A stretch of DNA of 39,859 nt, from assembly GCA_022701985.1 (NCBI GenBank), contig JAKONK010000224.1:1-39859 (forward strand). The letters run 5' to 3'. The translations under genes and the position numbers were made by a program. Below, piece by piece: positions 29,854-39,161 of this stretch. The first letter of the stretch is position 1. Each line of letters begins with the position of its first letter. The notes beneath the pieces were generated by a model. The model did no database searches. It was not told the origin of the DNA and worked only from the letters and a program-made list of their open reading frames with translations. The DNA is from Actinomycetales bacterium. GTDB taxonomy: Bacteria; Actinomycetota; Actinomycetes; Actinomycetales; Quadrisphaeraceae.

Positions 29854-31353
29854 ATGACCGACGTCTCCGCCCGTCCCACCAGCGGGAGCGCCGCACCGGC
29901 CGCCGTCGAGACCTCCCCGCGCGACCGCGCCGTGATCCGGCTGCTGCTCGTGGCGGCGTTCGTCGTGATCCTCAACGAGACGGTCATGGGCGTGGCGATC
30001 CCCCACCTCATGGGCGACCTCGGCATCACCGCCACCGCGGCGCAGTGGCTGACCACCGGCTTCCTGCTGACGATGGCCGTCGTCATCCCCGTCACCGGGT
30101 TCCTGCTGCAGCGCGTGCGCTCGCGGGTGCTCTACCTGACGGCGATGTCGCTGTTCACCGCCGGCACGGCCCTCGCGGTGGTGGCTCCTGGCTTCGGGGT
30201 GCTGCTCGTGGCGCGCGTCGTCCAGGCGAGCGGGACGGCGATCATGATGCCGCTGCTCATCACCACGGTGATGACGCTGGTGCCGCCGGCGGTGCGCGGC
30301 CGCACGATGGGCAACATCTCCGTGGTGATCGCGGTGGCCCCCGCCATCGGCCCGACCATCTCCGGCCTGGTGCTGGAGCACCTGAGCTGGCGGTTCCTGT
30401 TCGTGGTGGTGCTGCCGGTCGCCGTCGCCGTCCTGGTGCTGGGGGCGCGCCGCATGCGCGACGTCACCGAGCCGGGGGCCACGCGGCTCGACGTGCTGAG
30501 CGTGGTGCTGTCGGCGGTCGGCTTCGGCGGTCTGGTCTACGGGCTGTCGCACCTGGGTGAGGGCGGTGGCTCGGGGGTGGCCGTCAGCGCGGCCTCGATC
30601 GGCGCCGGCGTCGTGGTGACCGGGCTGTTCGTGCTCCGCCAGCTGCGCCTGCAGCGCCGCGGCGACGACGACACCCGCCCCGGCGTCCTGCTCGACCTGC
30701 GGACCTTCCGCACCCCCGTCTTCGCGGTGTCGGTGGTCATGTTCGTGGTGAGCATGATGGCGCTGTTCGGGACGATCATCCTGCTGCCGCTGCTCATGCA
30801 GACGGTGCTCGGCCTCTCCGTGCTCAGCAGCGGGCTGCTCCTGCTGCCCGGCGGTCTGGTCATGGGCCTGGCGGCCCCCCACGTGGGCCGCGCCTACGAC
30901 CGCGTGGGGCCGCGCCCGCTGCTCGTGCCCGGCACGGCGCTGGTCGCGGCGGTGCTGTGGACCATGACGGTCGTGGTCAGCACGACGACGCCGTGGTGGC
31001 TGCTCCTGGTGCTGCACGTGGCGCTCTCCGCGGGGCTGGCGCTGGTGTTCACGCCGCTGTTCACCGCGAGCCTGGGCTCGCTGCCGCCGCACCTGTACTC
31101 CCACGGCTCGGCCGTGGTGAGCACCGTGCAGCAGGTGGCGGCCGCGGCGGGCATCGCGCTGTTCGTCGCGACGATGACCGCCGTCGCCGCCTCCGGCACG
31201 GCCGCCGGCGCCGACCCGGTCGCCGCGACCGCCGACGGCATCGCGACGGCGCTGCTCATCGGGGCGGTGGTCGCGTCGCTGGCCGTCGTCACGGCGTTCT
31301 TCGTGCGCGGGAGCGCGCAGCCCGACGACGAGCGGGTCGTGGCGGCGCACTGA
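29854..31353 (+). CDS. DHA2-family (EmrB/QacA) MFS drug exporter
   Basis: 499 residues with about fourteen membrane segments. The opening LNETVMGVAIPHLMGDLG and QWLTTGFLLTMAVVIPVTGF are the DHA2 first and second helix motifs. The motif C-type sequence GPTISGLVLEHLSWRFLF near 165 is the antiporter signature. Members export cations and drugs in exchange for protons. The ATG at 29854 has GGAAGG upstream. It diverges from the GH13 gene with a 109-bp gap; no local regulator gene is present. Confidence 0.92.
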   Translation: MTDVSARPTSGSAAPAAVETSPRDRAVIRLLLVAAFVVILNETVMGVAIPHLMGDLGITATAAQWLTTGFLLTMAVVIPVTGFLLQRVRSRVLYLTAMSLFTAGTALAVVAPGFGVLLVARVVQASGTAIMMPLLITTVMTLVPPAVRGRTMGNISVVIAVAPAIGPTISGLVLEHLSWRFLFVVVLPVAVAVLVLGARRMRDVTEPGATRLDVLSVVLSAVGFGGLVYGLSHLGEGGGSGVAVSAASIGAGVVVTGLFVLRQLRLQRRGDDDTRPGVLLDLRTFRTPVFAVSVVMFVVSMMALFGTIILLPLLMQTVLGLSVLSSGLLLLPGGLVMGLAAPHVGRAYDRVGPRPLLVPGTALVAAVLWTMTVVVSTTTPWWLLLVLHVALSAGLALVFTPLFTASLGSLPPHLYSHGSAVVSTVQQVAAAAGIALFVATMTAVAASGTAAGADPVAATADGIATALLIGAVVASLAVVTAFFVRGSAQPDDERVVAAH

Positions 31354-31424
31354 GCGCGCCGCCCACCGCGGTGAGGAGGGACGCCAGCAGCCCGCCCGGG
31401 GCCTGGTAGAGTTCTTCTCGCTAC

Positions 31425-31500
<76 letters not shown>

Positions 31501-31502
31501 GC

Positions 31503-31543
31503 ACGGAGGGTCCCGGTTAGCTGAGGCTGCCGGGGCCCTCCGT
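31503..31543. terminator. Hairpin terminator after tRNA-Lys
   Basis: ACGGAGGGTCCCGG (31503-31516) pairs with CCGGGGCCCTCCGT (31530-31543), one wobble pair, 13-nt loop. It sits just after the tRNA and includes the stop region of the convergent GGDEF-EAL gene, so it may end both transcripts. Confidence 0.7.
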
Positions 31544-33895
31544 CGTCGTGCGGGCGCCCGCACCCGCCACGGCGGCGGGTCGCCGCCGCGCCAGCACCCA
31601 CGCGTGCAGGTCGCCACCGCTCATGGCCGGGGCGTGCAGCCACCCCTGCGACTCGTCGCACCCCAGCCGGGCCAGGTGCCCCAGCGTCGCGGCGTCCTCC
31701 ACCCCCTCGGCCACCACCCGCAGGCCCAGGGCGTGCGCCAGGTCGACGGTGCTGGCGGTGATGGCGGCCGCGCGCGGGTCGTGGAGCAGCAGCGCCGTGA
31801 ACGACCTGTCGAGCTTGAGCTCGGTGAACCGCAGCCGGTGCAGCCGCGCCAGCGACGACCACCCGGTGCCGAAGTCGTCGATGCTGGTCCACACGCCGAG
31901 CTCCGCGAGGTCGGCGAGGGCGCGCGCCGCGCGCTCGGCGTCGTCGGCCAGCTCGGCCTCGGTCACCTCCAGCACCAGGCGGTCGGCGGGCACGCCGTGG
32001 CGCGAGAGCAGCTCGGCCACCTCCGCGGGCAGCGTCGGGTCGGCGAGGTCGCCGGCGGAGACGTTCGCGCTCATCCGGAGGTCGAGCCCCGCGGCGCGCC
32101 ACCGGGCGGACTGGGCCACCGCCTGGCGGAGCACCTCGGACGTGACGGCGCGCAGCAGGCCGTGCTCGGCGGCCACCGGCAGGAACTCCCCCGGCAGCAG
32201 CAGGCCGCGCTCGGGGTGCCGCCACCGCACCAGCGCCTCGACGCCCACCACCTCCCCGGTGGCGACGCAGAGCTGCGGCTGGTGGTGCAGCACCAGCTCC
32301 CCGACCTCGAGGGCACGACGCAGCTCCTCCGCCGTGCGCAGCCCCGGCTCGGACCTGCCGTGCAGCGCGGGCTCGAAGAGCTGCACGCCGCCGCCCGAGC
32401 GCTTGGCGGCGTACATCGCGGCGTCCGCACGCCGCAGCAGCTCCGTGACGACGTCGTCGTCAGCACCGCCGCCGCCGGCGGGCTCGGCGGCCTCCGCCGG
32501 GTGCACGACCACGCCGGCGCTGCACCCCACGTGCACGGCTGAGGTGCCGAGGTCGTACGCGGGAGCCAGCGCCTCCACCAGGGCGGCGCTCCACGCGACG
32601 GCGGCCTCGCGGGCAGCGGGGTGCGGTGGCAGGGGGACGACGACGGCGAACTCGTCGCCACCGAGCCTGCCCGCGAGCGCGCCCGCCGCGCTCCGGTCGT
32701 GCGGCACCCCGACACCCTCGAGCCGGCGCGCCACCCCCACCAGGAGCGCGTCGCCCGCCGCGTGGCCGAGGTCGTCGTTGACCTCCTTGAACCTGTCGAG
32801 GTCCAGCAGCGCCACGGCGAACGGGGTCGCAGCGGCGTGCAGGCGGCCGACCGCCCGCAGCACACCGCGCCGGTTGGCCAGGCCCGTGAGCTCGTCGGTG
32901 ACCGCCTCGCGGCGGGTGGCGTCGAGCTGGGACAGCTCGGTGATGTTCAGCAGCAGGCGGGTCGCGGCGCCGGCGGCCCCGAGCCCACCGGCGACCAGCA
33001 CCCAGGGGTCCGTGGTGCCGGCACCGGCCAGGGCGAGCAGCCCGTCGGCGGTGATGACGAGCAGCGCCAGCAGGAGCACGGCGTAGGCGCCGACGGTGGC
33101 CGAGACGCCGTCGACGGTGAGCGGTACCGAGACCGTCCGCGACAGGACCGCGGCCAGACCGGCGCACACGGCGGCGACGCCCAGCCAGGCACCCGTGCCC
33201 GGGACCGGGGAGCCGGTCTCGGTGCCGACCGCCAGGCAGCCGGCTCCCGCGAGCGCTGCGACGCAGCCGACCACGAAGAGCCACGCCGTGCGGTCGCGGC
33301 CCCCGCCGGCGGTCATCGCCGTGGAGAGCACCGTGCCCGTCAGCACGATGGCGGCCGCCCCCGAGGCCAGCACGGGCTGCAGCTGCCACGGCGGCAGGTC
33401 GAGCGAGGAGGGCACGAGGCTCCCGACGGCGAGCCCCAGCAGCGCCTGGCCGGTGAGCACGGCGCTGACCGCGTTGAGCAGGTCGCCCGGGTCACCGGAG
33501 TGGGTGCGGGTGAGGTTCCAGCGCACGAAGGCGCTGTAGACGACGAGGGAGGTCGTGAGCACGGCGAGCGCCAGGGGCAGCAGCGGCAGCGCCCCACCGA
33601 CGCGCAGGCCGGTGAGCAGGGGGTGCGCCACGACCGCCGCGCCGACCACGACCACGAACAGGGCCACGGCGCGCCACAGCCGCTGGTCGGCGCCGCCCCG
33701 CAGCGCGCGGGCGAGGACCAGCGCGCTCGAGGCGAGCCAGAGCACGGCCCAGGAGGCGGTCCGGGCGAGGACGGAGCGCTCGGCGGGCGCGTCGACCGCC
33801 AGCAGGCAGAGCAGTCCCAGCGCCAGCAGGCCCAGCAGCCAGGTGCGCCCGCTCGGCCACGGCCTCCTGCGCGCGGCTCGACCGGTGGTCCCCAC
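31517..33895 (-). CDS. Membrane GGDEF-EAL protein (cyclic di-GMP turnover)
   Basis: 792 residues. About eight membrane helices fill residues 15-310 and form an unknown sensor. The GGDEF domain has TDELTGLANRRG and an intact LGGDEFAVVV near 410, but no RxxD I-site. The EAL domain is complete: VEALVRWRHP near 553, MSANVSAGDL, VLEVTEAE, IDDFGTGWSSL near 673, ELKLDRSF and VAEGVED. It can in principle make and degrade cyclic di-GMP; the intact EAL site favours phosphodiesterase activity. I chose the GTG at 33895 because GGGGGAGG lies 6 nt upstream. The gene ends inside the tRNA-Lys hairpin. A 132-bp gap separates it from the P450 gene. Confidence 0.92.
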   Translation of the reverse strand: MGTTGRAARRRPWPSGRTWLLGLLALGLLCLLAVDAPAERSVLARTASWAVLWLASSALVLARALRGGADQRLWRAVALFVVVVGAAVVAHPLLTGLRVGGALPLLPLALAVLTTSLVVYSAFVRWNLTRTHSGDPGDLLNAVSAVLTGQALLGLAVGSLVPSSLDLPPWQLQPVLASGAAAIVLTGTVLSTAMTAGGGRDRTAWLFVVGCVAALAGAGCLAVGTETGSPVPGTGAWLGVAAVCAGLAAVLSRTVSVPLTVDGVSATVGAYAVLLLALLVITADGLLALAGAGTTDPWVLVAGGLGAAGAATRLLLNITELSQLDATRREAVTDELTGLANRRGVLRAVGRLHAAATPFAVALLDLDRFKEVNDDLGHAAGDALLVGVARRLEGVGVPHDRSAAGALAGRLGGDEFAVVVPLPPHPAAREAAVAWSAALVEALAPAYDLGTSAVHVGCSAGVVVHPAEAAEPAGGGGADDDVVTELLRRADAAMYAAKRSGGGVQLFEPALHGRSEPGLRTAEELRRALEVGELVLHHQPQLCVATGEVVGVEALVRWRHPERGLLLPGEFLPVAAEHGLLRAVTSEVLRQAVAQSARWRAAGLDLRMSANVSAGDLADPTLPAEVAELLSRHGVPADRLVLEVTEAELADDAERAARALADLAELGVWTSIDDFGTGWSSLARLHRLRFTELKLDRSFTALLLHDPRAAAITASTVDLAHALGLRVVAEGVEDAATLGHLARLGCDESQGWLHAPAMSGGDLHAWVLARRRPAAVAGAGARTTTEGPGSLS

Positions 33896-34027
33896 GTGGT
33901 GCCTCCCCCTGGACCCGCCCCCGCAGGTCCTGTCCCACTCATCGGCTCGCGAGGTGGTTGGGTTGAGCAACCTCAGTGCGGGGCCCGGTCAGCAGGGCTC
34001 GGTCAGCGGGGCGGGGCCAGCGGGTGG

Positions 34028-35428
34028 TCAGCGACGGCGCAGCCGCAGCCGCAGCCCCCCGCGGGGTCGCAGCGTCACCAGGGCCTCCAGCACCGGCTCG
34101 TCACCCGGTACCGGGTCGACCCGGCGGTCGCGCAGCAGGGCCGCGAGCACGAGCACCGCCTCGGTCAGCGCGAAGTCGCGACCGATGCAGAGCCTCGCCC
34201 CGGCGCCGAAGGGCAGGTACGACCCGCGGGGCACCTCGGGCCCCTCCCCGGTGAACCGGCCCGGGTCGAAGCGCTCCGGGTCGGGGTGGACGTCGGCGCG
34301 CCGCTGCAGCAGCCACGGGCTGACGATCACGAGCGTGCCCGCCGGCACCGCGGTGCCGTCCACGACGTCGTCGCTCTCGGCGCGCCGGGTCACCACCCAG
34401 GCCGGCGGGTAGAGGCGCAGCGACTCGTCGACCACGGCGCGGGTCCAGGTCAGGTCGCGCAGGTCCTCCCAGGCCGGGGCGCGGTGGCCCGCACCCCCCT
34501 CGGCGCCGAGGACGGCGTCGAGCTCGGCGTGCAGGCGGTCCTGCGCCCCGGGGTTCTGGGCGAGCAGGTCGAGGGTCCAGGTGAGGCAGGAGGCCACCGT
34601 CTCGTGTCCGGCGATGACCATCGTGACCAGCTCGGCGCGCACCGACTCCGGGGGCAGGCGGCCCTCGTCGACCGCCCGCAGCAGCAGGCCGAGCAGGTCG
34701 TCGCCGAGGTCTCCCGCGGTGCGGCGGCGGGCGACGACGCGCGCGACCACCTCGTCCATGACGCGGTTCGCCCGCGCGAGGCGGCGCGTCGCCGGTGTCG
34801 GGAGCCAGCCGGGCAGCGGGGTGCGGGCGCGTCCGATGACCACCTCGAGCGCCTCGAGCACGGCGGCCACCACCCGCTCGCCGTCGGCGGTGACGTCTCC
34901 GCCGAACAGCGTGCGCCCGACCACCTCGAGGGTGGCCTGCAGGACAGCGGCGTCGACGTCGACGACCTCGCCCTCGACGGCGGCGCGGGCCCGCACGCGC
35001 TCGGCGGCCGCCACGGACTGCTCCGCCACGGCGGCCAGGCCCGAGCGGTGGAACGCGGGCTGGGCCACGCGACGCGCCTCGCGCCAGGCGCTCCCGTCGC
35101 TGGTCAGCAGGCCGCTCCCGGTGACCAGCGACAGGGCGCCGTACTGGATGGTGGCCTTGGACCAGGCGCCCGCGTTCTCCACCAGCACGCGCCGGGCGCC
35201 GGCGGTGGTGCCCACCAGCAGCACGGGGGTCTTCGGCATCGGGAAGGCGACGCGGTCCCCGAAGCGGGCCGCGGTGCGCTCCAGGTAGGCGAGCGGGTCG
35301 CGGCGGATGGAGAGCAGGTCGCGCAGCATGTCGCGCGGCAGCGGCCCCGGGGCGTCGAGGACGGTGTAGCGGGCGTTGGGCCGGGCGGCTGCGGGCTGCG
35401 GGGCCCCGGGCGGCCGGGCGGCGCTCAG
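34028..35428 (-). CDS. Cytochrome P450
   Basis: 466 residues as drawn. The I-helix VIAGHETVASCL near 274, the K-helix VDESLRLYPPAWV near 333, PERFDPGRF, and the haem loop LPFGAGARLCIGRD with Cys near 412 define a P450 monooxygenase; it resembles class I CYP102/CYP110-type bacterial members. The coding homology clearly starts before the only nearby ATG (35329, which would drop LDAPGPLPRD). No ATG or GTG lies in between, so I propose a CTG at 35428 that overlaps the GroES-like stop (CTGA). The redox partner is not in the window. Substrate is unknown. Confidence 0.85.
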   Translation of the reverse strand: MSAARPPGAPQPAAARPNARYTVLDAPGPLPRDMLRDLLSIRRDPLAYLERTAARFGDRVAFPMPKTPVLLVGTTAGARRVLVENAGAWSKATIQYGALSLVTGSGLLTSDGSAWREARRVAQPAFHRSGLAAVAEQSVAAAERVRARAAVEGEVVDVDAAVLQATLEVVGRTLFGGDVTADGERVVAAVLEALEVVIGRARTPLPGWLPTPATRRLARANRVMDEVVARVVARRRTAGDLGDDLLGLLLRAVDEGRLPPESVRAELVTMVIAGHETVASCLTWTLDLLAQNPGAQDRLHAELDAVLGAEGGAGHRAPAWEDLRDLTWTRAVVDESLRLYPPAWVVTRRAESDDVVDGTAVPAGTLVIVSPWLLQRRADVHPDPERFDPGRFTGEGPEVPRGSYLPFGAGARLCIGRDFALTEAVLVLAALLRDRRVDPVPGDEPVLEALVTLRPRGGLRLRLRRR

Positions 35429-35820
35429 AGGTAGAGCCCGGTCGAGCCGGCCTCGACCCGCGGCGCCGCCACCGCGTGCAGGTCGCGCTCGCGCAGGAGC
35501 ACGTACTCGCGCCCGGACAGCTCGACCTCGGAGCGGTCCTCGGGGTCGAAGAGCACGCGGTCGCCCAGGCGCACCTGGCGCACGTGCTGCCCGGTGGCGG
35601 CGACCTCGCCCCACGACAGGCGCTTGCCCACCGCGGCGGTGGCGGGGATGAGGATGCCGGCGCCGGAGCGGCGCTCCCCGGCCTCGGCGTCGGTCGCGAC
35701 GAGCACGCGGTCGTGCAGCATGCGGATCGGGAGCCTGCCGTCACCACCGGCCGGGGTGCCACCCGCGGGGGCGGCGGGGTCGGGCGCGCTGGTGGGGGTG
35801 CTGTCGGACGACGGGCTCAC
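35425..35820 (-). CDS. GroES-like co-chaperone
   Basis: 131 residues. A ~30-residue Ser/Pro/Ala-rich leader precedes a Cpn10 domain: MLHDRVLVATDAEAGERRSG, AGILIPATAAVGK (mobile loop), GEVAATGQHVRQVRLGDRV and YVLLRERDLHAV. The mobile loop and roof strand are recognisable, but the sequence differs from the main GroES. No groEL is near. It may serve a second chaperonin or act alone. The GTG at 35820 has TAGCGT 8 nt upstream, consistent with a leaderless mRNA. The P450 gene follows with a 4-nt overlap. Confidence 0.82.
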   Translation of the reverse strand: MSPSSDSTPTSAPDPAAPAGGTPAGGDGRLPIRMLHDRVLVATDAEAGERRSGAGILIPATAAVGKRLSWGEVAATGQHVRQVRLGDRVLFDPEDRSEVELSGREYVLLRERDLHAVAAPRVEAGSTGLYL

Positions 35821-35886
35821 ACCGTCCGACGCTACCCGCTGCGCCCCGGCCCGGAACGGCCGAGACGCAGCGCGGTGCGTGGGACC

Positions 35887-36156
35887 TCAGTGCCGGCGGC
35901 GGACCGCGAGCCCCGTGAACAGACCCACGACGGCGACCACGGCGCCGCCGACGGCGGCGAGCCTCTCGACGCGCACCGCGCCGTCGGAGTCGAGCACGAG
36001 CTCCTTGGCCCTGGCCTGCGCGGAGGCGACGCCCTGCTGGGCCAGGGCCTTGGGGGCGACGCGGGCGGCGAGCTCGTCGACCGTGGCCGCGAGGTGCTGC
36101 TGGTGGAGGCTGATCTCGCGCTCGAGGCGCGCGGGCTCGTCGGGCGGGACGCTCAT
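35887..36156 (-). CDS. DUF3618 domain membrane protein
   Basis: 89 residues. EREISLHQQHLAATVDELAA is the DUF3618 helix, and AAVGGAVVAVVGLFTGLAVR is one C-terminal membrane helix ending in R-R-R-H. Such proteins are common in actinobacteria and their role is not known. The ATG at 36156 lies 7 nt after TAGCGT, so it may be leaderless. It is divergent from bcp, and the two -10 elements are only 54 bp apart. Confidence 0.88.
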   Translation of the reverse strand: MSVPPDEPARLEREISLHQQHLAATVDELAARVAPKALAQQGVASAQARAKELVLDSDGAVRVERLAAVGGAVVAVVGLFTGLAVRRRH

Positions 36157-36236
36157 GGACCGGACGCTAGTGCCCAGCGCGCCGCTCAGCAGCCCCAGGC
36201 CCCCGGACCGGGTGCGTCCGCACTAGCCTGACGGGC

Positions 36237-36707
36237 GTGTCCGACCGCCTCGAACCGGGTGACCTCGCCCCGGACTTCACCCTCCCGGCGACCCACGGCG
36301 GCAGCTGGCAGCTGTCCGAGCACCGCGGCCGGTCCGTGGTCGTCTACTTCTACCCCGCGGCCGGCACGCCGGGCTGCACCACCCAGGCCTGCGACTTCCG
36401 CGACAACCTCGCCTCGCTGACCGCGGCGGGCTTCGACGTGGTCGGCATCTCACCCGACCCGCTGCCGAAGCTCGAGAGCTGGGTCGCGGAGGAGCAGCTG
36501 CCCTTCCCCCTCGCCAGCGACACCGAGCGCGGCGTCATCGAGCGCTACGGCGCCTGGGGCGAGAAGACGATGTACGGGCGCACCAGCACGGGCCTGCTGC
36601 GCTCCACCGTGGTGGTCGACCCCGAGGGCGTGGTGCGCAGCGCCAGCTACAACGTCAAGGCCACCGGTCACGTCGCCCGGCTCCGCAAGGAGCTCGGCGT
36701 CGACTGA
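36237..36707 (+). CDS. bcp: Thioredoxin-dependent thiol peroxidase (Bcp)
   Basis: 156 residues. YFYPAAGTPGCTTQACDFRD carries the peroxidatic Cys47 and the resolving Cys52 five residues later, the normal spacing for atypical two-cysteine Bcp enzymes. DFTLPATHGG and GISPDPLPKLESW are further peroxiredoxin motifs. It reduces hydrogen and alkyl peroxides with thioredoxin as donor. The GTG at 36237 follows TAGCCT by 7 nt, suggesting a leaderless mRNA. tRNA-Leu lies 39 bp downstream. Confidence 0.94.
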   Translation: MSDRLEPGDLAPDFTLPATHGGSWQLSEHRGRSVVVYFYPAAGTPGCTTQACDFRDNLASLTAAGFDVVGISPDPLPKLESWVAEEQLPFPLASDTERGVIERYGAWGEKTMYGRTSTGLLRSTVVVDPEGVVRSASYNVKATGHVARLRKELGVD

Positions 36708-36746
36708 CCGTCGGCCAGGCGGTGCGCGCCCCCGGGCCGCGCGCCA

Positions 36747-36831
36747 GCGCGAGTGGTGAAACTGGCAGCCACGCAGGGTTTAGGTCCCTGTGCCTCCGGG
36801 CGTGCGGGTTCGAGTCCCGCCTCGCGCACCA
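36747..36831 (+). tRNA. tRNA-Leu (anticodon TAG)
   Basis: 85 nt including encoded CCA. The acceptor GCGCGAG pairs with CTCGCGC. The anticodon stem pairs CAGGG with CCCTG around TTTAGGT. A long variable arm (TGCCTCCGGGCG) marks a class II tRNA. The T arm is GCGGG-TTCGAGT-CCCGC. Confidence 0.96.
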
Positions 36832-36856
36832 CCACGACGAGGGCGCCCGGACGGGG

Positions 36857-38521
36857 TCAGAGCACCCGCACGGCGAGCAGGGCGACGTCGTCCTCGGAGA
36901 CCTCGGGCACGAGCCGGGCCAGCAGGGCGTCGCACAGCTCACCCGGGGGGAGGTGCCCCTCCTGGGCGAGCGCTGCGCGCAGGTCTGCCAGGCCGACGTC
37001 GAGCGAGGTCTCCCGGCGCTCCACGAGCCCGTCGGTGCACAGCAGCAGCACGCTGCCGGGCGGCAGCTCCGCGGACTGCTCCCGGCGGCGCGCGGTGGGG
37101 TCGATGCCGAGCAGCAGGTCGGCGTCGTCGCCCTCGAGCAGGGTGGTGGTGCCGTCGGGCAGGCGCAGCACCGGCGGGGGGTGACCGGCGTTCGACCAGA
37201 CCAGGCGGCGTCCGCCCGCCGGGGTGGTCTCGAGCCGCGCGACCACGCACGTGGCCGACGTGACCACCTCGAGGCCGTCGAGCGCCTCGTCGACGGCGCT
37301 CAGCAGGGCCGCCGGCCCGGCCCCCGTCGCGCGCGCGATGCCTCGCAGCAGCCCGCGGACCTGCCCCATGGCCGCGGCGGCGCGCGAGTCGTGGCCGATG
37401 ACGTCGCCGATGACGAGCACGGCGCCGCCGTCGCGCTGGCGGAACGCGTCGTACCAGTCGCCGCCGACCTGCACCTCCTGCGCGGCCCCCACGTAGCGGA
37501 CGGCGAGGTCGAGCCCCTCCAGCTGCGGCGGGGCCGTCAGCAGGCTGCGCTGCAGGGCCTCGGCGAGCGCGGCGCGCTCGGCGTGCAGGCGGGCGTTCTC
37601 CAGCGCCAGCCCGGCGCGGCGGGCCACCTCGCGGGCGGTGTCGAGCTCCTGCTCGCTGCGCGCGACGCCGGGCTCGGTGCGCACGAGGGCCATCGCCCCG
37701 AGGGTGCGCCCGCCCGCGGCGAGCGGCAGCACGAGCACCGAGCTGGGGGCCAGCACCTCCAGCAGCGCGCGGGCGTCGTCGTCGCCGACCCAGTCGCCCA
37801 GGGGCGGCAGCTGCGGCACGAGGACCTCGCGGCCCGTGCGCAGGCAGACGGCGACGGCGGCCTCGCGGCTCATCGTGGCGGCCTGGTAGGCGGCGTAGCG
37901 AGCCAGCACGTCGTCGAGGGCCGGGTCGCGGTGGGCGTGGCCCAGGGTGCGGCGCAGCCGTCCGGTCTGCACGACCGTGACGGTGCACCAGTCGGCCAGC
38001 TCGGGCACCACCAGCTGCGCGAGCTCGCTGACGGCGAGGCCCTGCTCGGTGCCGTGGGCCAGCAGCTCGCTCACCGACCCCAGCAGCTCCAGGCGCCGGA
38101 CGGTCTCCTCGAGCTCGCGGCGCGCCTGGCGCCGGTCGGTGACGTCGATCATGTAGACGTCGAGGTCGTCGCCGTCGGGGACGGCGTAGACCGACAGCCA
38201 GCGCTGGACGGTCGTCCCCCAGGCCTCGAAGACGACGGCCCTGCCGGTGCTGCGGGCCTGCGCGTAGTGGGGGCCGAAGTCGTGGTCGCGCGAGTGCGGG
38301 TACCGGTCCCAGAGCAGGGAGCCGAGGACCTCCTCGCGCGGCGCGCCCACGAGCACCTCCGCCGCCCGGTTCATGCCGGTGACGCGGTCGTCGGCGTCCA
38401 GGGACATCCACGCCGGGGAGACGACGTCGGGGAGCGACCGCGGCTCGCGCTCCACCCGTGCCCCCGTCCCGGCCGTCACCGGCGGCTCGCCGACCGGCCC
38501 GCTGCCGGGTCGACCCGCCAT
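36857..38521 (-). CDS. PAS-GAF-SpoIIE (PP2C-type) serine phosphatase
   Basis: 554 residues. A PAS domain spans about 35-140 (MSLDADDRVTGMNRAAEVLV to VYMIDVTDRRQA), a GAF domain about 150-310, and a SpoIIE phosphatase about 330-554. GGDWYDAF near 354 and VIGDVIGHD near 370 hold the metal aspartates, and CTDGLVERR and EDDVALLAV near the C-terminus complete the site. No kinase domain is fused. Such enzymes release partner-switching anti-sigma factor antagonists or control stress signalling. The ATG at 38521 lies only 4 nt after the rdgB stop, so it may be coupled to the rph-rdgB transcript. Confidence 0.92.
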   Translation of the reverse strand: MAGRPGSGPVGEPPVTAGTGARVEREPRSLPDVVSPAWMSLDADDRVTGMNRAAEVLVGAPREEVLGSLLWDRYPHSRDHDFGPHYAQARSTGRAVVFEAWGTTVQRWLSVYAVPDGDDLDVYMIDVTDRRQARRELEETVRRLELLGSVSELLAHGTEQGLAVSELAQLVVPELADWCTVTVVQTGRLRRTLGHAHRDPALDDVLARYAAYQAATMSREAAVAVCLRTGREVLVPQLPPLGDWVGDDDARALLEVLAPSSVLVLPLAAGGRTLGAMALVRTEPGVARSEQELDTAREVARRAGLALENARLHAERAALAEALQRSLLTAPPQLEGLDLAVRYVGAAQEVQVGGDWYDAFRQRDGGAVLVIGDVIGHDSRAAAAMGQVRGLLRGIARATGAGPAALLSAVDEALDGLEVVTSATCVVARLETTPAGGRRLVWSNAGHPPPVLRLPDGTTTLLEGDDADLLLGIDPTARRREQSAELPPGSVLLLCTDGLVERRETSLDVGLADLRAALAQEGHLPPGELCDALLARLVPEVSEDDVALLAVRVL

Positions 38522-38525
38522 CTTG

Positions 38526-39161
38526 TCAGGCCCGGGACAGCACCCGGGCGAGCTCGGGCGCGAGCGCGCGGAACGCCTGTCCGCGGTGGCTGATGGCGTC
38601 CTTCTGCTCGGGAGCCAGCTCGGCGCAGCTCACGTCGAGGCCGTCGGGCACCAGGGCCGGGTCGTAGCCGAACCCGCCGGCACCGCGCGCCTCACGGGCG
38701 AGGCGGCCGCGGAGCTCGCCCAGCTCGACGTGCTCGTGACCGTCGGGGGTCACGAGCGCCGCCGCGCACACGAACGCCGCGCCGCGGTGGGCGTCGGGCA
38801 CGTCGGCCACCTGCGCGAGCAGGAGGGCCAGGTTGGCGGCGTCGTCGCCGTGGCGGCCCGCCCAGCGCGCGGAGAAGATGCCCGGCGCGCCGCCCAGGAC
38901 GTCGACGGCGATGCCCGAGTCGTCGGCGACGGCGACCAGCCCGGTGGCACGCGCCACGGCCCGCGCCTTGAGCAGGGCGTTGCCGGCGAAGGTGACCTCG
39001 TCCTCGACCACCTCGGGGACCTCCGGCAGCGACGGGTCTCCGACGGCGAGCAGCTCCACGTCGAGCCCGGCCGGCAGGTGCGGCGCGAGGATCGCGCGCA
39101 GCTCGCCGACCTTGTGGGCGTTGCGGGTGGCGAGGACGACCCGCGTCGAGGGCCCCGTCAC
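38526..39161 (-). CDS. rdgB: XTP/dITP diphosphatase (RdgB/HAM1)
   Basis: 211 residues. [52 protein letters not shown] and [13 protein letters not shown] are the HAM1 family motifs. The C-terminal [10 protein letters not shown] is also standard. It removes hypoxanthine and xanthine nucleotides from the pool before DNA synthesis. The GTG at 39161 overlaps the RNase PH stop by 4 nt, the classic actinobacterial rph-rdgB pair. Confidence 0.96.
   Translation of the reverse strand: MTGPSTRVVLATRNAHKVGELRAILAPHLPAGLDVELLAVGDPSLPEVPEVVEDEVTFAGNALLKARAVARATGLVAVADDSGIAVDVLGGAPGIFSARWAGRHGDDAANLALLLAQVADVPDAHRGAAFVCAAALVTPDGHEHVELGELRGRLAREARGAGGFGYDPALVPDGLDVSCAELAPEQKDAISHRGQAFRALAPELARVLSRA

Noticed and set aside
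29755-31350. A 531-codon minus-strand frame rich in His, Arg and Gln opposite the MFS gene
   Set aside because: It is the antisense of membrane-helix codons, lacks any recognisable domain and the plus-strand MFS transporter is unambiguous.
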